Of a stretch of 64,000 bases of DNA, positions 51,561 through 64,000 are shown in pieces. Origin of the DNA: Campylorhamphus procurvoides (Eukaryota; Chordata; Aves; Passeriformes; Dendrocolaptidae); the NCBI GenBank assembly GCA_013396655.1, contig WBMV01000127.1, positions 1,889-65,888 of the forward strand, in the 5' to 3' direction. Position numbers and translations under genes: made by a program. The first letter of the stretch is position 1. Each line of letters opens with the position of its first letter. Under the pieces are notes generated by a model. The model saw nothing but the letters and a program-made list of their open reading frames with translations, did not search any database and was not told the origin of the DNA.

Positions 51561-54500
51561 CATGTGGGAACTTCTTAAACTAAGCAGCCTTACCATCCAA
51601 ACTCTGCGAGACCAAGACCTTTTTTTAATTCTCTCTGATTTACAAGTGGGGTTTTGGTGTGAAATGATCTTAAGCACTTGCTGTTCCATTCTGATTTGGT
51701 CCTGCAATATTGCTAGAAGCTAAGATTACCAGAGAGCCTCAGTGAATGAAAGGAGAGGGACTGGGGGAAGAAGCACTGAATCTACTCATAATTTCAGGGT
51801 GGTCTTCAGAGGTTTCCATTATTTCCCTCAGTCATTATCCTGAGATCATAAGCAAATAATGATGCCGAATGACATGACTGAAGACACCTTCTAGTAATTC
51901 GTGCTGCAGATTATAAATTGAATAGTTCTGTGCCAAATTTCCCTCCTCCTCAAATGTAATTGTTGTGCAACAGAACTTCAGAACTGTGGAATTGCATGGT
52001 CAGTCATCGTGTCCTTTCTGGAATATCCCTGTGGTGACTCAGTGGTGACTCTTTCCCTTAACTAAGAGTGTGGAAAAATGCATTTCAGCTTAGCCTGACT
52101 TCCATTTTCAGAGAGCAGTTTTGGAAAGCAATGCATGAACAGCCTGCAAGTGATTTGGTTGCCTAGCTCTGTGAAGATGTTGCTGATTTTTTTTTCCTGT
52201 GGAAATTGTGCTTTACTTTTCTTCCACCCCTAACATTCTGATTGCAATCCTTGCTTATGTAATGTGCATATTCCTTGCTATGCATCAAGTTTTCCCATTG
52301 GCTGGCACCTGACAGGCTGGATGAACTCATACATATTTTGGAGTTTGCTCCATGTGGCAATTTAGTTTACTGAATTTACCATACAAATGTTTGACTTGAT
52401 TGCTTGAATCTCAGGTTTAAACCTGGGTGTGATATTAAAATACAAATCTGTTGGGCAGACGCTTGCAAATTCTGTCTTCTCATGGGTCTATGTGAAATGC
52501 TGAGCATTAAACTTGATGTTCTCCTTCTCTCTCTTTTATTTCTGCCCCTTGCTGTTAATGTCCCTTATATATGTATGCCAGAACTTAGTCCTCTTTCCTG
52601 CAGGAGGAATAGAATGTGCATAATTCTGTCACCAACCCACCCCTGAGAGTTCAATAGGAGTGTCAGCTCCTGCCTTTGAAAATCAGGGATCAGAGTGTGA
52701 AATCTGCATCTTTTCAGGGCAATGCAATACAGCTGATCTAAAGAGAAAGAAAAAGAATAGCCACTTAAACTTTTTTTGGCTGTTTTTGTTGTTCTCAATT
52801 GGCTCTGACAGAACAAGATTGGCTCAAGGTGGCTCCTGGATTGCAGTGAGCTTCCTGCTAACTCTGAATTTTAAACTGGCTGTCAGTTTTAGCAGACAGA
52901 ATGTCTTCTGTGAGATGTAACTGTGGGCTGGGCTAACTTATTTTGGGTGAGGTATAAACAAGGTTCTAAACTGCTGGTCCCTGCATGTAATTGCTGAGTC
53001 CTTTTCGTGCCATGACATAGCAGGGGATCAGCTGAAGGTGTCCCAGGGGCTTGTGCTGTGCTTTCAGCCTGCTTTGGGTGATGCATACAGAGCTGGGAGT
53101 GTTTTCTGTGGATTTTGCTAAGTTTGCAGTGTCTGGGAGTGAGAACCACCTCAATATCTGGTGTCTGACTGCCACACAGGAGAGTGCATGGACTGGATGG
53201 GACCCTGCTAATGGAAAGTCTGTAGTGTCATCCTTCCCAAATTTCTCATCTGATTTAAAAACTCCTTCTGATATGTCAGTGTCTGTAGCAGAGAATACAC
53301 ACCTTTTTTTTTCTCACCCTGCTGGTGTGACAGCGTCAAACAAATCTCCTTTTCAGATGACAAACCAAAAATGATGTTAAATAACAGTGAAGCTTCTCAG
53401 AAGAGCTTTGAACTTCAAATGCTGGCAGAAGTTTGTCACTGCAGCCTTCTGTGTTTACAGATGTCACTGTAAATGTGCCCATCCACTCAGAGAGCCCCTT
53501 GGAACAGCAGTCACTGCAAAGACTCCAACTAAAGCAGCAGAAACTTTGCATTTGTGTATTTATGACAATGCTTTTTAAGCAGCTTTTTTTTTTTTTAGTT
53601 AATTATGTGTTCCCTACTTTTTGTGCCTGAGTACTCTTTTATTGTTTTCCTGCTGTGGAATCTTTCATACTGACAGTCTACTTTCTTCTCTGTTCCGTGA
53701 AAATATGTCCCAGTGTAACTCCTTTGGAGCTTGCTTTTGTTTCGTTCCCTCCTGTGAGGAAGTGTATTAATCTATTACTTTTCTGAAGATGATGGTGCTT
53801 TTTTGTTGTTGAAACTGCAATCCTGACGAATGTACTTAATATTTAATGTGTGTGATGCCTCCAGGGGATGCTGGGAGAGCCTGTGCTCCTGTGCTAGGGA
53901 TCTGATGTTGGCTCCTGATCAGGCTGTGGCTGACAATAAAGCAATGCAGAGAGGCCTGAATAAGTTGTGTGGGAAGTTTCTCCTGTGGAATAATGTGAAT
54001 TAATCTTAATTGAGGAGACTTGCCAAGTTTGTTTAGGGCTGTGCTTAGTTCAGCGTGGTCCTACAAGAAAGGTGATGTCTCGAGTATATCCAGTTCATCT
54101 GGGCTCAGGCTCTGCTGGGAACTTTGGATCCAGTACTTTTTGGGTTCATCTGGAAGACACCTAATAGTGGATATAAGAAAAGAGTTATTGCCCTGGTTAT
54201 GACAGAGATTTTCAATGTGTTGATTTTATTCTCCATGGTAAGCGCAACAATCAAGCCTTGAGCAGAGCTGAGGAATAAACTAGCCTTAAAAAAAGATAAT
54301 CTGAAGCAGAGCGTGCTTTTTAATTTTCCTGAAGTCTAGCTCTGTTAGGTCAACTTCCTTTAGAAATAAAGCTGTTGCTGTAATGTTTGTTCCATATTCC
54401 AGAAAGCTGCTATTACACTTGTACCTTGCTGTCATGTACCAGGAAATTTGCCTTAGTACATTATATTTTTTTCCAGCACTTGCTTTGTTTCAGGAGAGCA

Positions 54501-55227
54501 AGGTTTTCTTCCTTTATTTTTGGGATCTCTTTGTTCTGTTGTTCCGTGGCTTCAGCTCTTCTACATGTCTATTGTTCTGGTAAAAGCAGGTCTTTCTTGA
54601 ACTCTTCTTTTAAAACAAAAGGGAAAAACCCCCATGCAGTACACAGGAACAAAACCAAACCCCCCAAGCTGAAATGCCAGCAGTTGGTCTTCTACAGCAC
54701 CTTCTGTAACCTCTTTTTTTATTTCAAGGAAGTGGCTTGACTGAATATCAAATACTGTTGGGTCCACATATCATTCTACCTAAGTAAAACCTTTACCCTT
54801 TTTTCCAAAGCCCTGGTGTGTTTTTCTTTATTGGCTGCCTTCCCTCTGTGTTGCTGCGCAACATGGACATCATCATGTCTGAACTTGGCCCTTGAAAGGA
54901 CATTTCAGTTTGTGTGTCAGAGTTTCCTCTTCCCCTCCTTTTCCTTTTTGCATTCCATAATCCATAGGATGCATTAAAAAGAATAAGACACAGAAACATG
55001 ACAAAAAAGTAAAATCTCCTGATTAATTTTTCTCCAGAAGCATGGCAGCTTGGGGACTGTCTTATCACTTTCTCCTCCCAATTCCCCTTTTTGTTATAAA
55101 CATGAAATGACTGAACATAATGACCCTTTCCCAAATATTCCAAACAGTAAGAATTAAGGTAAGGCAAGTGTTGAATGATGCCTGCCTTGCTTAGATGTAT
55201 TTAGCAGGCAGTTGCCTTCATTTGGGA
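51561..55227. other. Gene-free T/G-leaning stretch
   Basis: No credible coding frame. A 14-base perfect palindrome lies at 52412-52425 and a small 11-base direct repeat containing TGACTCA near 52031-52051. T-runs occur at about 53585-53598. A 107-codon frame at 53051-53374 has a short WD-repeat-like phrase that I judge to be chance. Confidence 0.45.
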
Positions 55228-55251
55228 GAAATTCAAATTCATTTGAATTTC
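55228..55251. repeat. Perfect inverted repeat, 11-base arms, 2-base centre
   Basis: GAAATTCAAAT (55228-55238), TC, then ATTTGAATTTC (55241-55251), an exact reverse complement. It could extrude as a cruciform or bind a symmetric dimer, but no function is shown. Confidence 0.95.
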
Positions 55252-55444
55252 ATCTCTTTGCATGCTCGAGCATAATCTGGGACAGACAGAAGCTGCTCTG
55301 GGTGCCACTGGAGCTGTTTGTATACTGAATTTCAGTACCTTTGGGTGTTTTTCATACTGAGACCTTGGTGGAAATATCACCTGCCTGAATGTTTTAAGGT
55401 ACACAAGACTGTAGATGTCATGCTAAGAGAAGTTGGCTTTTTTT

Positions 55445-55481
55445 AACTTTAAATTTTCTGATTTTTTTTTAATTTAAAGTT
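55445..55481. repeat. Perfect inverted repeat, 11-base arms, 15-base T-rich loop
   Basis: AACTTTAAATT (55445-55455) and AATTTAAAGTT (55471-55481) are exact reverse complements around a T-rich loop. It lies 190 bases from the previous inverted repeat. Both are AT-rich, which raises the chance expectation. Confidence 0.93.
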
Positions 55482-57935
55482 CTGCCCCAGATCCTGAGTT
55501 CCCACCGTGAGTCATTGTGAATATATATATATAGTTATTTTCTTAGAATTTCTTGGTTTAAAATATTATGAAAGGAAATAGCCTATGAAAAGTACAACCC
55601 CCCTGATTTTTTCCTCTGCAATTTCAATGTGCTGGGTAATTCTTCATGATCAAATACAGTTAGAACAGAGAGCCTGAAATATTTTAATCTGTGAATGGAA
55701 TTCATTTGTTATGTAAATTAAGTGGGGAAATTGTGCAGATGGGAGAATAGGAAGTTTCACATTCTAAGACAAACTCCTAATGTCTTTGCACTAGTTCATC
55801 TTTTATTGAAAATTTCATTAATTTTCTGCTAACTTTAATAGCAGGTATGTAGGAGAACATAATGTAATTGGCTAAAGGCTTTTCACTTAAAAACTACATA
55901 CATAATGTGTGTATATATAGATAATCCTGATAATCCTATATTATTTGCCACTTCTGCCAACTGAGTCCAGTTTTATTCAGTCAAGGAGTTGGAGTAACAT
56001 GAAGAAGGTTGGAATAATTTAGACATCTGCTCTGCAAGCATAGGTGAAATAATTACTCCTTGAAATGGTTTGTGTTTGTTCAGCAGCAGCATCAAGAAAC
56101 AATTCCAGGCTTCATCTGATCCAGCAGGAAAGCAGCATTTTTAACCTCCTTTAATAAGGAGCAAGTGGTGTATTTACAGCCATGTGAGTTTGTTTCGTGC
56201 TTTGTACAGAGTATGTTATAACAGTACAACTTTAATAAAAGGCAGATTTTTGGTCCAAAAATCAAGGGCTCTCTTCTTGAACAAGAGATGAGAAGTATGA
56301 TGAAATCGTGCTTCTGGAAATATGGTAGATCAATATTTCTCCTGGGTTGCCTTGATGTACTTTGCTTCATCTCTCACTGCAAATGTGGTCTGAACTTGAG
56401 GGGAGGATTAGTTTAATTGAGACTACATTTGTCAGATAGGCATAGTTTGTTTGGCTGCTCATACTGCTTTAAAAAATAGCCAACTAGGTTTTTATACAGC
56501 ATGTTTCATATCCTCCTATTTATTTAAAACAAACTGTTCTTTCACAGCTCCCAGATCATGAAATCCTGTGAGCTCTGTTTTAAGCAGACATACTTGACTG
56601 GCAGAGCAGTTTTCAGGAATTGGCTTAAATTTTCCCTCCCAATGATCTCTCTATTACTCTGGCTGACTCTAAACTACATTTGCAATGCTGCTTTGCATTT
56701 CTGACACGTAGAATTTTACAGGCTGTATAGAACACTCTATCTGAAATGCACAATATATAGGCTTTATAAAAATAACTCCACCTGAGCTGTATCTCTGTGG
56801 GGCTGGAAAGTCTCAAGAATCAGTTAAGTAGAAGTTAATTTCTCATTACAGCAATGACAAGATATAAAAACTGTGTAAGATGTACAGTCTTCTAGAACTT
56901 ACCAGTGGTTATTTCAATTGTTTTAGTTGTTCAGGTAGTCCACAAACAGATTAGACATAACAAATTCTTCAGTGTTTCAGGCCTGTCATCCTACCTCTCC
57001 TTTCCTTATCTCTTTGTCTTCTCTATTTTTTTTAATTATGGAAATTATTTATCTCTGTTTGAATACAGGTGATAAACCTGTGCAGGTGCTCTTGGGAGAT
57101 GCAGCTTCAGGGGTTTGAAAGAGAGGCATTTACATTTAAAGTGCAAATTACTTGGGCTAGTGGGTTATTATGTCTTCAGGGCCATTTCTGCCAGTGTTTC
57201 TCTAAATGTGACACATGGGACTGACTTCTCCAGCCTTAATAAAGATGAAAGTTACTGGAGCATGAAACTTTACAAACAAGTTCTATTGATGTATGTTAAA
57301 GATTTTGCTCATTTCCATTTTAAGTGGAAACCAGTTTATAGCCTTGTAAAATGGAGCGTCCTAATAATTGTTTTTAGCACTAAAAATAACAGATATGGCT
57401 GTAAAGTTCCATAGCACTTCACAAATAGAGAGCAGGAGTTGCTCTGAAACTTAAGTACAAAACACAGACCCGGTCTTGGAATAGAAAACAATACAGTAAA
57501 GGAGAACAGGAGATGGTGAGAAGAAAGATAGTACAAAAAGGGGTTTTTTTCTTGAGGTGAGAGGGCAGTTACAGAGTAGGAATAATCAGCAAGAGCAGTA
57601 TATATAAAAATAAAGGTTGAAACAATCAATGGATCTTCCAGACAACAGCCCAGGGTTTCTAGCCATGGTTTATGAAAGTAGAATTTGAGATGAAACAACT
57701 CTTGAGGATAAGGAGACTTAAAAAAATCTCCCTAAAAACATCAGCGGAAGATGTGGGAGAAAGGGAGAGAAAGGCAAGGAATGAGGATGCATTTTTCAGC
57801 AGTCTTAGGGAAAGGAAGCAAAGACATGTGGTGAAGGCAGACATGTCTGCAACAGTGAGAGGGAAAACTGAGTGGTATTGGAACTGGAACAACAAATCAG
57901 CTTGAGCAGTTTGAGCAGTCAGTCTGCAGGCTTTG
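55482..57935. other. Gene-free stretch
   Basis: A short TA run lies at 55521-55533. The remainder is AT-rich unique sequence with frames of 120 codons or fewer, plus a purine-rich section at about 57670-57850 that yields charged spurious frames. No transposable element recognised. Confidence 0.5.
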
Positions 57936-57974
57936 ATTTGCATATTTGATTTTGCTTTTTTTCTCCTATATAAG
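57936..57974 (+). promoter_or_regulatory. Octamer plus TATA promoter-like module
   Basis: A perfect octamer ATTTGCAT (57936-57943) is followed 23 bases later by TATATAAG (57967-57974). Octamer-then-TATA architecture is known from immunoglobulin and histone H2B promoters, where POU factors act. Here no recognisable gene follows within 500 bases, so this may be coincidence in AT-rich DNA or a promoter for an unannotated transcript starting near 58000. Confidence 0.2.
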
Positions 57975-60900
57975 TGTTTTTCCCCCTCTTTCCTGTAAAA
58001 GGCGGAGGCAAAGTTAGGTTCAGGTTATTGATGCCTGCTTTGACACATTTGGCACAACTGGCCCTTCAGTGTGGAGCAAGGGGGAATGTTAAAGACTGAA
58101 GGGATGCATTTTTTCCCAAAAACCCCCAAACAGTTGTCCCAGTAATGGATATTCAAACCAGTAAACATGGTACTGAGACACTGGAAAACACATTTGACTC
58201 TGTGCCTCCAAATACTGAGTGGATCTTTTTCTAGACAATTCTGGGCTAGAGATACCAGCAAACAGGTTTCAGTCTGGGCAATCTTGCCCAAAGGAAAAGC
58301 ATGAACCAGTGCAGACCAGTAACCAACCAGTAACCCTGAGGTCTGTAAAGGTTTCTAGGTATGTGACAGGCACATATATTAGTGTTACAAGCCCCTCTGC
58401 ACTGCACCCTCCTAAGCCCTGGAGTATCCCAGCCTTCTAAAGGTCCTTTGGGATACAGATGTGGTCTCAACTCCCAGCCATGGCCATTTGTAGCTGTCAC
58501 TTTGAGACAGAAAAGGAATGTGAAAGCCTTGAGGCACAAAGCCTTGGGTGTTTGATGCAGGCTGGGGCACTGAGGAGGGGGGGAGGCAACAAACCCTCTT
58601 TCCTCTTATAAGGATTCAAGGAGCAGAATATAAAGTCCCCCTACTAATACAAAACTCCAAAGAAAGACTGGTAAGAATATTTCTGATGGTGATGTATAAC
58701 TTGAAAGAGTGTGAGTTGTTTCAGTGCCACTCTCAGCTGGCTCTGGCTGGGTCCCAAAGAGGTTTGAGCTCTGTAACAAGGAGTCAAATGCCTCTGGGGA
58801 ATATCCTGGCCATGGGGGTGAGTTGGGTTTTTTAGGATGGGGAGGGTTGGTGGTGTATCTGTTGGGTTTTGTGTGGCTTGTTTGTTTGTTTTCCTGCTGG
58901 AATTTTTCTAGAAGATTGCTTATGCCACTTGTCTCAGTGCTTTTTGAGAGGCAGTGGGAAGTGTGGAGTTGCTGCAGATGGTTATCCACATGCCTTCCTG
59001 TGCTGAGGAGGTTTGCTGCTCCTGTCCAAACTTTTCCCTGAGCTTTTGCAGGGGAAAAAAAGTCTCCTGATGAGATTTCTGTGTTTCTCACATCAATAAT
59101 TCATGGTGTTCATTCTCTTGCTGCTCTGAAGAAAGGCAAGGAAAGAGGGAAGATTGCAGGAGAGGCAGGTGGGGAAGCAGGTTATCTCAGGGAAAAGGAC
59201 TGAGAGGTAATATAATCTAAAAATGGATTGTAACTGCTCTCAAACTTGTCTTTATTGCCCTGAAGCCTCTAAATTATCTTTTCATAAAAGCCTGCTTCTC
59301 TAAGATGTATTTCCTATTCCCTTTCTGGTCAAGAGGTCTCAGATTTCTGCATCTCAGAATTATTACCTTGACAATCAATAAGCTCCCAGTAATCCATGCG
59401 AGATCTCCCAGTTGAAATGATTTACTTACTGGAAGTGTCCCACAGATGACAAAATTAAGCTGAAACTGGAGGAGTTATGTTAAACCCACGTTTATTTCCA
59501 TTAGCTGGGTGAGAATTCTGAAACACGAGCTTGTTGTGTGTGTGTGCTGCTCCAAGTCCCTGCTGGAAGTGGGAAGGCACACTTGAAGCTGACAAGGAGG
59601 AGGGAAGTGTCTCCCTTTCTTGTGAGGGAGGGCTGTTTGATTCCTGATGTACAAATGTTGCTCTGTGGAGGCTTTGATGGGTAGATTTTTAAACACAGCA
59701 CCCTCTCCTGAACACATTTTGCTCTGTGAGGAACCATAGTTGGGTTTTCCTCTGTAAGACTTGAGAGTGAAGCCCTGAACAGAGGAGAGCCCTTAGCAAA
59801 TACTGTCTGTGTTCTAAATATTTGCAAAATGTGTCTTCTCAGACTTTGCTCTTACTTTTCTACACTGTGAATTTCTTCTTCTTTCCATCTGTCTGTCACA
59901 AATGCCATTAATGCCCTTGATTTCCCCTAAAAGTAACAGGAGTCAGGCATTAACTGGTACCACACTTTGGTGCCAGTCGTGTTCCCATTTTCTTTGCATC
60001 TTCTGTAAGTTACAATGTGAATAGACTGAATGTTCTCACACAGCTCAGCAAGCCTTTTCTGCCAGAAAACACAAGATGACAACACTTCACTTCAAGTTCC
60101 CACAGTCTTAGTCTTTCCAAATAATCTTCAGCCAGTTTTAATGCTTCAAACAAGCAAAGAGCATTTTCCCCTGCTTTTCCACCCTGGCATGTCCTTGTTT
60201 CAAACCCTTTTCTCACTGTTTGTTAAAGAGTAGCTGCCTCTGCCTCCCTTTCACCACAGTTTGTTTCAGAGGAGGACTATTATGGTGAGCAAGAGGGTGC
60301 TTAAGAGATGTAGGTGAGGTCTCAATTTTCACTGGTTTACCCTGCTTACCTTGTGGTGGTCAAATTATTAATATTTAATATCCAGGAGGACTGGCTGACA
60401 GGTTTAAATTAGAGCCATCTCAAGGTCTTGTCACCCTACTTGGTCTGTCTCCTTAGGAGTTTTGCAGATGGTAAGCTCTTTAAGGAGTCCATCCCTTCTA
60501 GGAATGGAAACCTGGCTTAGTTAACATTAAAATGATTTAATTTTTTTTATTTGTCTTTGTATGTATGAGGAGTTTGTTTCTTTTCTTTTGTTTGCTTGTT
60601 TTTGTTTCTCCCCTTGTGAAATGCTGCATAGGTTGGGTCTTTGAAAGCACAGAGAAACAGAGAGGAGGAACATGCTGTTGGAATGTTCTCTCCCTATGAT
60701 CATAGCTAAAAAAACCTCTGTCTGACCTGTCCTAAATTGTACTTGGAGCCCTTAGAACTCTGGAACTTGTAAGCTCAGTTTCTCCATCTTTGAGGAGTCA
60801 CTAATAGTCTGCTGTTCTAGGGAAGACTTGGAGAGTGTGGTTAAAAGACGTAACCCAAGTGTTAGTAAGACATCTTTACCTGTTTCACAACAAAACAGAG

Positions 60901-63900
60901 CAAAGGACTCTGTTTTCTTCTGAAAACATGTATTTTCTTGGGTTTGTATGTATGGAGGATAAAGAATCAAAAGTGGCTGCTAAAGTTTGGTATACATAAC
61001 TTTCTGAAGTTATTTCAGGCAATTACTGTGACTTGGAAATCAAGACTTAGAAATCAAATCTCCCTCTGTGTATTTATAACAAATCTTGGGTCTGAAGAAC
61101 TGTCCCGAGTGCTGAAAAAGTGAGGCAAAGTCCTTCTGTTGCCTGTGAGCAGGATTTGGGCCCATAACCAGGTTTCCTCTGTCTATGGCTTGATAAATGA
61201 TAGTGTTGCTCTGAGCTGGGATCGATGGAGGCTAAAGCAGGGCTTGCTCTGGGCACATCAATAGGGATTAAAATATGACTGGTTGCAGCCAGCTGAATGC
61301 CATGCAAGGAGCTGCTGACACCTCCAGTGCAAACAGCTTTGCTTGTGTCCAGGTGCTGTGCACTCCTCACTCTCTGCATCCCTGGCACCTCCCTGCACTC
61401 CTGGATCTGCTGGCAATGAGGCTCACGAACACTGACATTTATTTCATATGTTCCAGCATTCCTAGTCCTAAATACGAAGCTGAAATGTAATGAGACTACA
61501 AAAATCTGACTGTTTATGGACTTTTTTTCGTAGTTATAATTATCTGCTCTTATTTCAGCCCTTTCATTTTTTAAGGGAATGACAAAGGAAAATACTATTC
61601 TGATTTTTAAAATGACTCTGAGTGGTGAAACTTTACCAGTGAACATTGACACATGATTGGTGAAGCTGCAAGATGTGGCCCCTTTGATAGTGAGCAAGTG
61701 GTACAGTGTGTTTTGGGAGTCTGAGACCTAACAATTATGTGGTGATGTATTATATAAAGTCTTCCCTCTCTATATTTATTCTCCTGAAGGAATGACAGGT
61801 TTGTCATCTCTCCATGACTGTCACTTCAGGGGTTTTGATAAGCCCCCTTGCCTTGGGAAGCCCTGGGGGTTACAGGGGAACTCCTGTATGCAAGGAGAAC
61901 CCTTTTTGAAGGATGGAAGCAGAACTGGACTGGGTGTTGGGCATTTATCTGTTTGATAGATCTGATCAAATTATTTTGTCTTATTATGTCCATCTTCCTC
62001 TCTGTAAAATGGAGATACTGTGCTGCTTTATGGCATGATCAGATCACCACAGGTCTTTACAGAGCTATATCTGTGCTGCTTACAGATGATGTATAGGAGT
62101 TTTCAGATGTTCTCCTAATTAGTTGTGCTCCTGCGCCCCAAACCTACAGAGGTAGGTGCTTTTTTTTATTTTGCCTTTGCAGAATTTCATTAACTTCAGG
62201 TCAGATTGCAGCCTGCCTTCCTGCATAGTAATGGAGAACCAGAGATTTGTTCTGTCCATTGGATTTGAGGAAAATGATTTGTAAACAAACCAAAATCTGG
62301 AAGTTACTTTAAAATAAGTTTGAAAATTGAATTTTATTCAATTTAAGTCAATAGTCCAGAAAGAGGAATACAGAATGAGTTTTGCTGAATGTTTGTGTTC
62401 GGGCTCCTCTAATAATTTTGTTCTGGGAGTTACATACAACAATATGGATATCTCTCCTAAATACCTGGAATGTATTATGGACTGTTTTTTCTGTATTACC
62501 ATTAGCAAGAACTAAGTGAGCCCAGTATTAGGGGGAGAGTTTCAGAACTGTGCCTGTGAAAAGGGAGCAAGCTGTGTGCAGAATTCCTGTTGAAACTTTA
62601 AAAATGTATTCCTGCAGGAAAAGAACTCGGAGATGCCCTTAGATTTTGCTGCATCTCTCATTTTTCCTTTTTATGCTACGTGCTGAGAGGTGTTTTGGGG
62701 AAAATCAACCAGAAGAGTTAATATAAATATACCAATTTGATCATTTCACTAATCGTGTGCTGGAGAGCACAGGAGGAGTTGTGTGGCTATTCCTGGTTCC
62801 TAAAAAACTGCTGTGTGTGCTGAAGAGAGCCCTAATTTGTAGACTGAAAGCACAGTTTTTTAGTTCTGGGCATATTGTTATAATCACTTATGATTTTGAC
62901 AGGGTTAGCCTGGAGCAGAATGAAAATAAGTGTTGAATTCACTTCTTGGATAATTTCTCTGAAATAAACAGGGATTTTCTATATGAAGTCAATGAGAGAG
63001 GGGGGACAAACCACCCTAACCTCTCCTTAAATGCAATTTTTTTGTACTGCTGGTTTTCCTTGTCATGGTGTGGACTTGTATGTTTCTCAGGGATCCCAGT
63101 GGAGTAAGTGGGTTAAAAAAGGAGAAAAACCAAGGATTTTTAGAGTGTGCCAGGTAAGAGTTGAGCTGTCACAATATTAGTAAACTGTTGTGTTTTCTCT
63201 TGGACATGTCAGTCTTCTACCTTCCTTCCTGTCAAAAGTGTTTCACTGTTTGTGGTTGAAAGCAGCAATAACTTGTGGAAAAAGGGTTTATCAGCCAAAA
63301 CTCATGTTTTAATGTTGCCTTATGTAAGCTTAAAATATTTCAGTATAGAGGATGTGGGCTATACTGGGGATGGCTGCATCAGAAAGGTTTAGGCATCATT
63401 ACTAATTAACTTCCAGTCAAGAAGTGAGAAAGAAGTTTGAGCAGTATTGACTAAATGTGAATTGAGATGACCCTAGGTCTTGAAGGATAAAAAGCCCCAG
63501 TCAATAGGCAGGTGGCAAACACTTGGCAGCATGAAAAGGCAAGCTGCTAAAATAAACTAACACTGCATTGAAGGAGCTGGGATATGAGCTTTTCATAAAG
63601 AATCCTCAGAAATGTGTTCTGTCCAGCTTACTGTGCAGCTTTTTAGGTTTAAAAGAAATGTAATAATGTTGTTGGGTTTGGGTATTTCACCCAGAATTAC
63701 AGGGAACCTCTTTGTACAGTGGTTAAGTTTATATTGTTAAACATTGAAATGAAAATGAGTTCTCCTACATCTGACCTTAAGAAGCTCAAAAAGCACTTAC
63801 TGCACGTATAGGCGATAAGAATAAGACCTGTTGGACTATTCAAAGTGTCAACAAGAACAAAAATCATCCACATTTCTTACACTTTAGTTTAGATCATGGG

Positions 63901-64000
63901 GCTAAAGCCAAATTAGCAGATGAGATGATCATAATATTTCTCTATAACTATCAAATCGTGGCCCTGTGAGAGGGATCTCAGTGGCCAGCAGAGCTTTTGA
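57975..64000. other. Gene-free stretch to the window end
   Basis: No credible gene. The longest frames are 207 codons (61074-61697, minus) and 161 codons (58606-59091, minus), with no motif I know and several overlapping rivals. A (TG)6 run lies at 59535-59546. T/G-rich patches occur at about 58840-58900 and 60540-60610. A regulatory-looking GC-richer block lies at about 61130-61420. No transposable element recognised. Confidence 0.45.
59535..59546. repeat. Short TG microsatellite
   Basis: Six perfect TG units within a slightly longer T/G stretch. Confidence 0.8.

Noticed and set aside
53051..53374. 107-codon frame with a phrase like a WD-repeat end (FAVSGSENHLNIW)
   Set aside because: Only one short phrase matches; no further repeat blades, no paired splice sites, and flanking residues do not fit the family.
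61074..61697. 207-codon minus-strand frame
   Set aside because: No recognisable domain, overlapping rival frames, and about the length expected for the top few chance frames in 64 kb.

Overview
The window reads as vertebrate, most probably avian, nuclear DNA that is almost entirely non-coding. The case for a bird rests on a CR1 LINE 3' end with the typical avian tail at 12389-12480, a second older CR1 3' piece on the minus strand at 45313-45415, a fragment of an ERVL-like LTR of a type common in birds at 30220-30362, very low interspersed-repeat density, short simple repeats, AT-rich sequence and strong CpG depletion. I cannot name the species or chromosome.

I found no protein-coding gene I can support, and no rRNA, tRNA, CRISPR array, operon or prokaryotic signal. 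Genuine-stop open frames do not exceed 237 codons, they overlap one another on both strands, and none resembles a protein family I recognise. The likeliest setting is a gene desert or the inside of a very long intron. Two possible exons are listed at low confidence: 11331-11501, open in one frame, and 37762-37884, non-coding.

Layout: 1-7983 is unique AT-rich sequence with an A/T-rich patch (2027-2087) and a homeodomain/POU-motif-dense block (about 2161-2400). 7984-10312 holds two direct copies of a 96-base element about 85% identical, separated by 2.2 kb, with a T/G-rich tract between them. 11860-12202 is an assembly gap flanked by TA repeats and a CR1 end. 12481-26420 is unique sequence with an ATA microsatellite and two blocks that look like candidate regulatory elements (14525-14690, 20131-20480). 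26421-26592 is a 50-base minisatellite. 27231 is a possible recursive splice site. 30220-30362 is the LTR fragment. 33568-33645 is a 39-base tandem duplication. 45313-46217 holds the minus-strand CR1 piece and a duplicated ordered pair of motifs. Beyond about 48 kb the + strand looks richer in T and G; this part holds two perfect inverted repeats and an octamer-TATA module.

No genes can be shown to work together here. The items most worth checking are the unclassified 7984/10217 repeat pair, the recursive-splice-like site, the two candidate exons, and the regulatory-looking blocks, whose conservation cannot be judged from one sequence.
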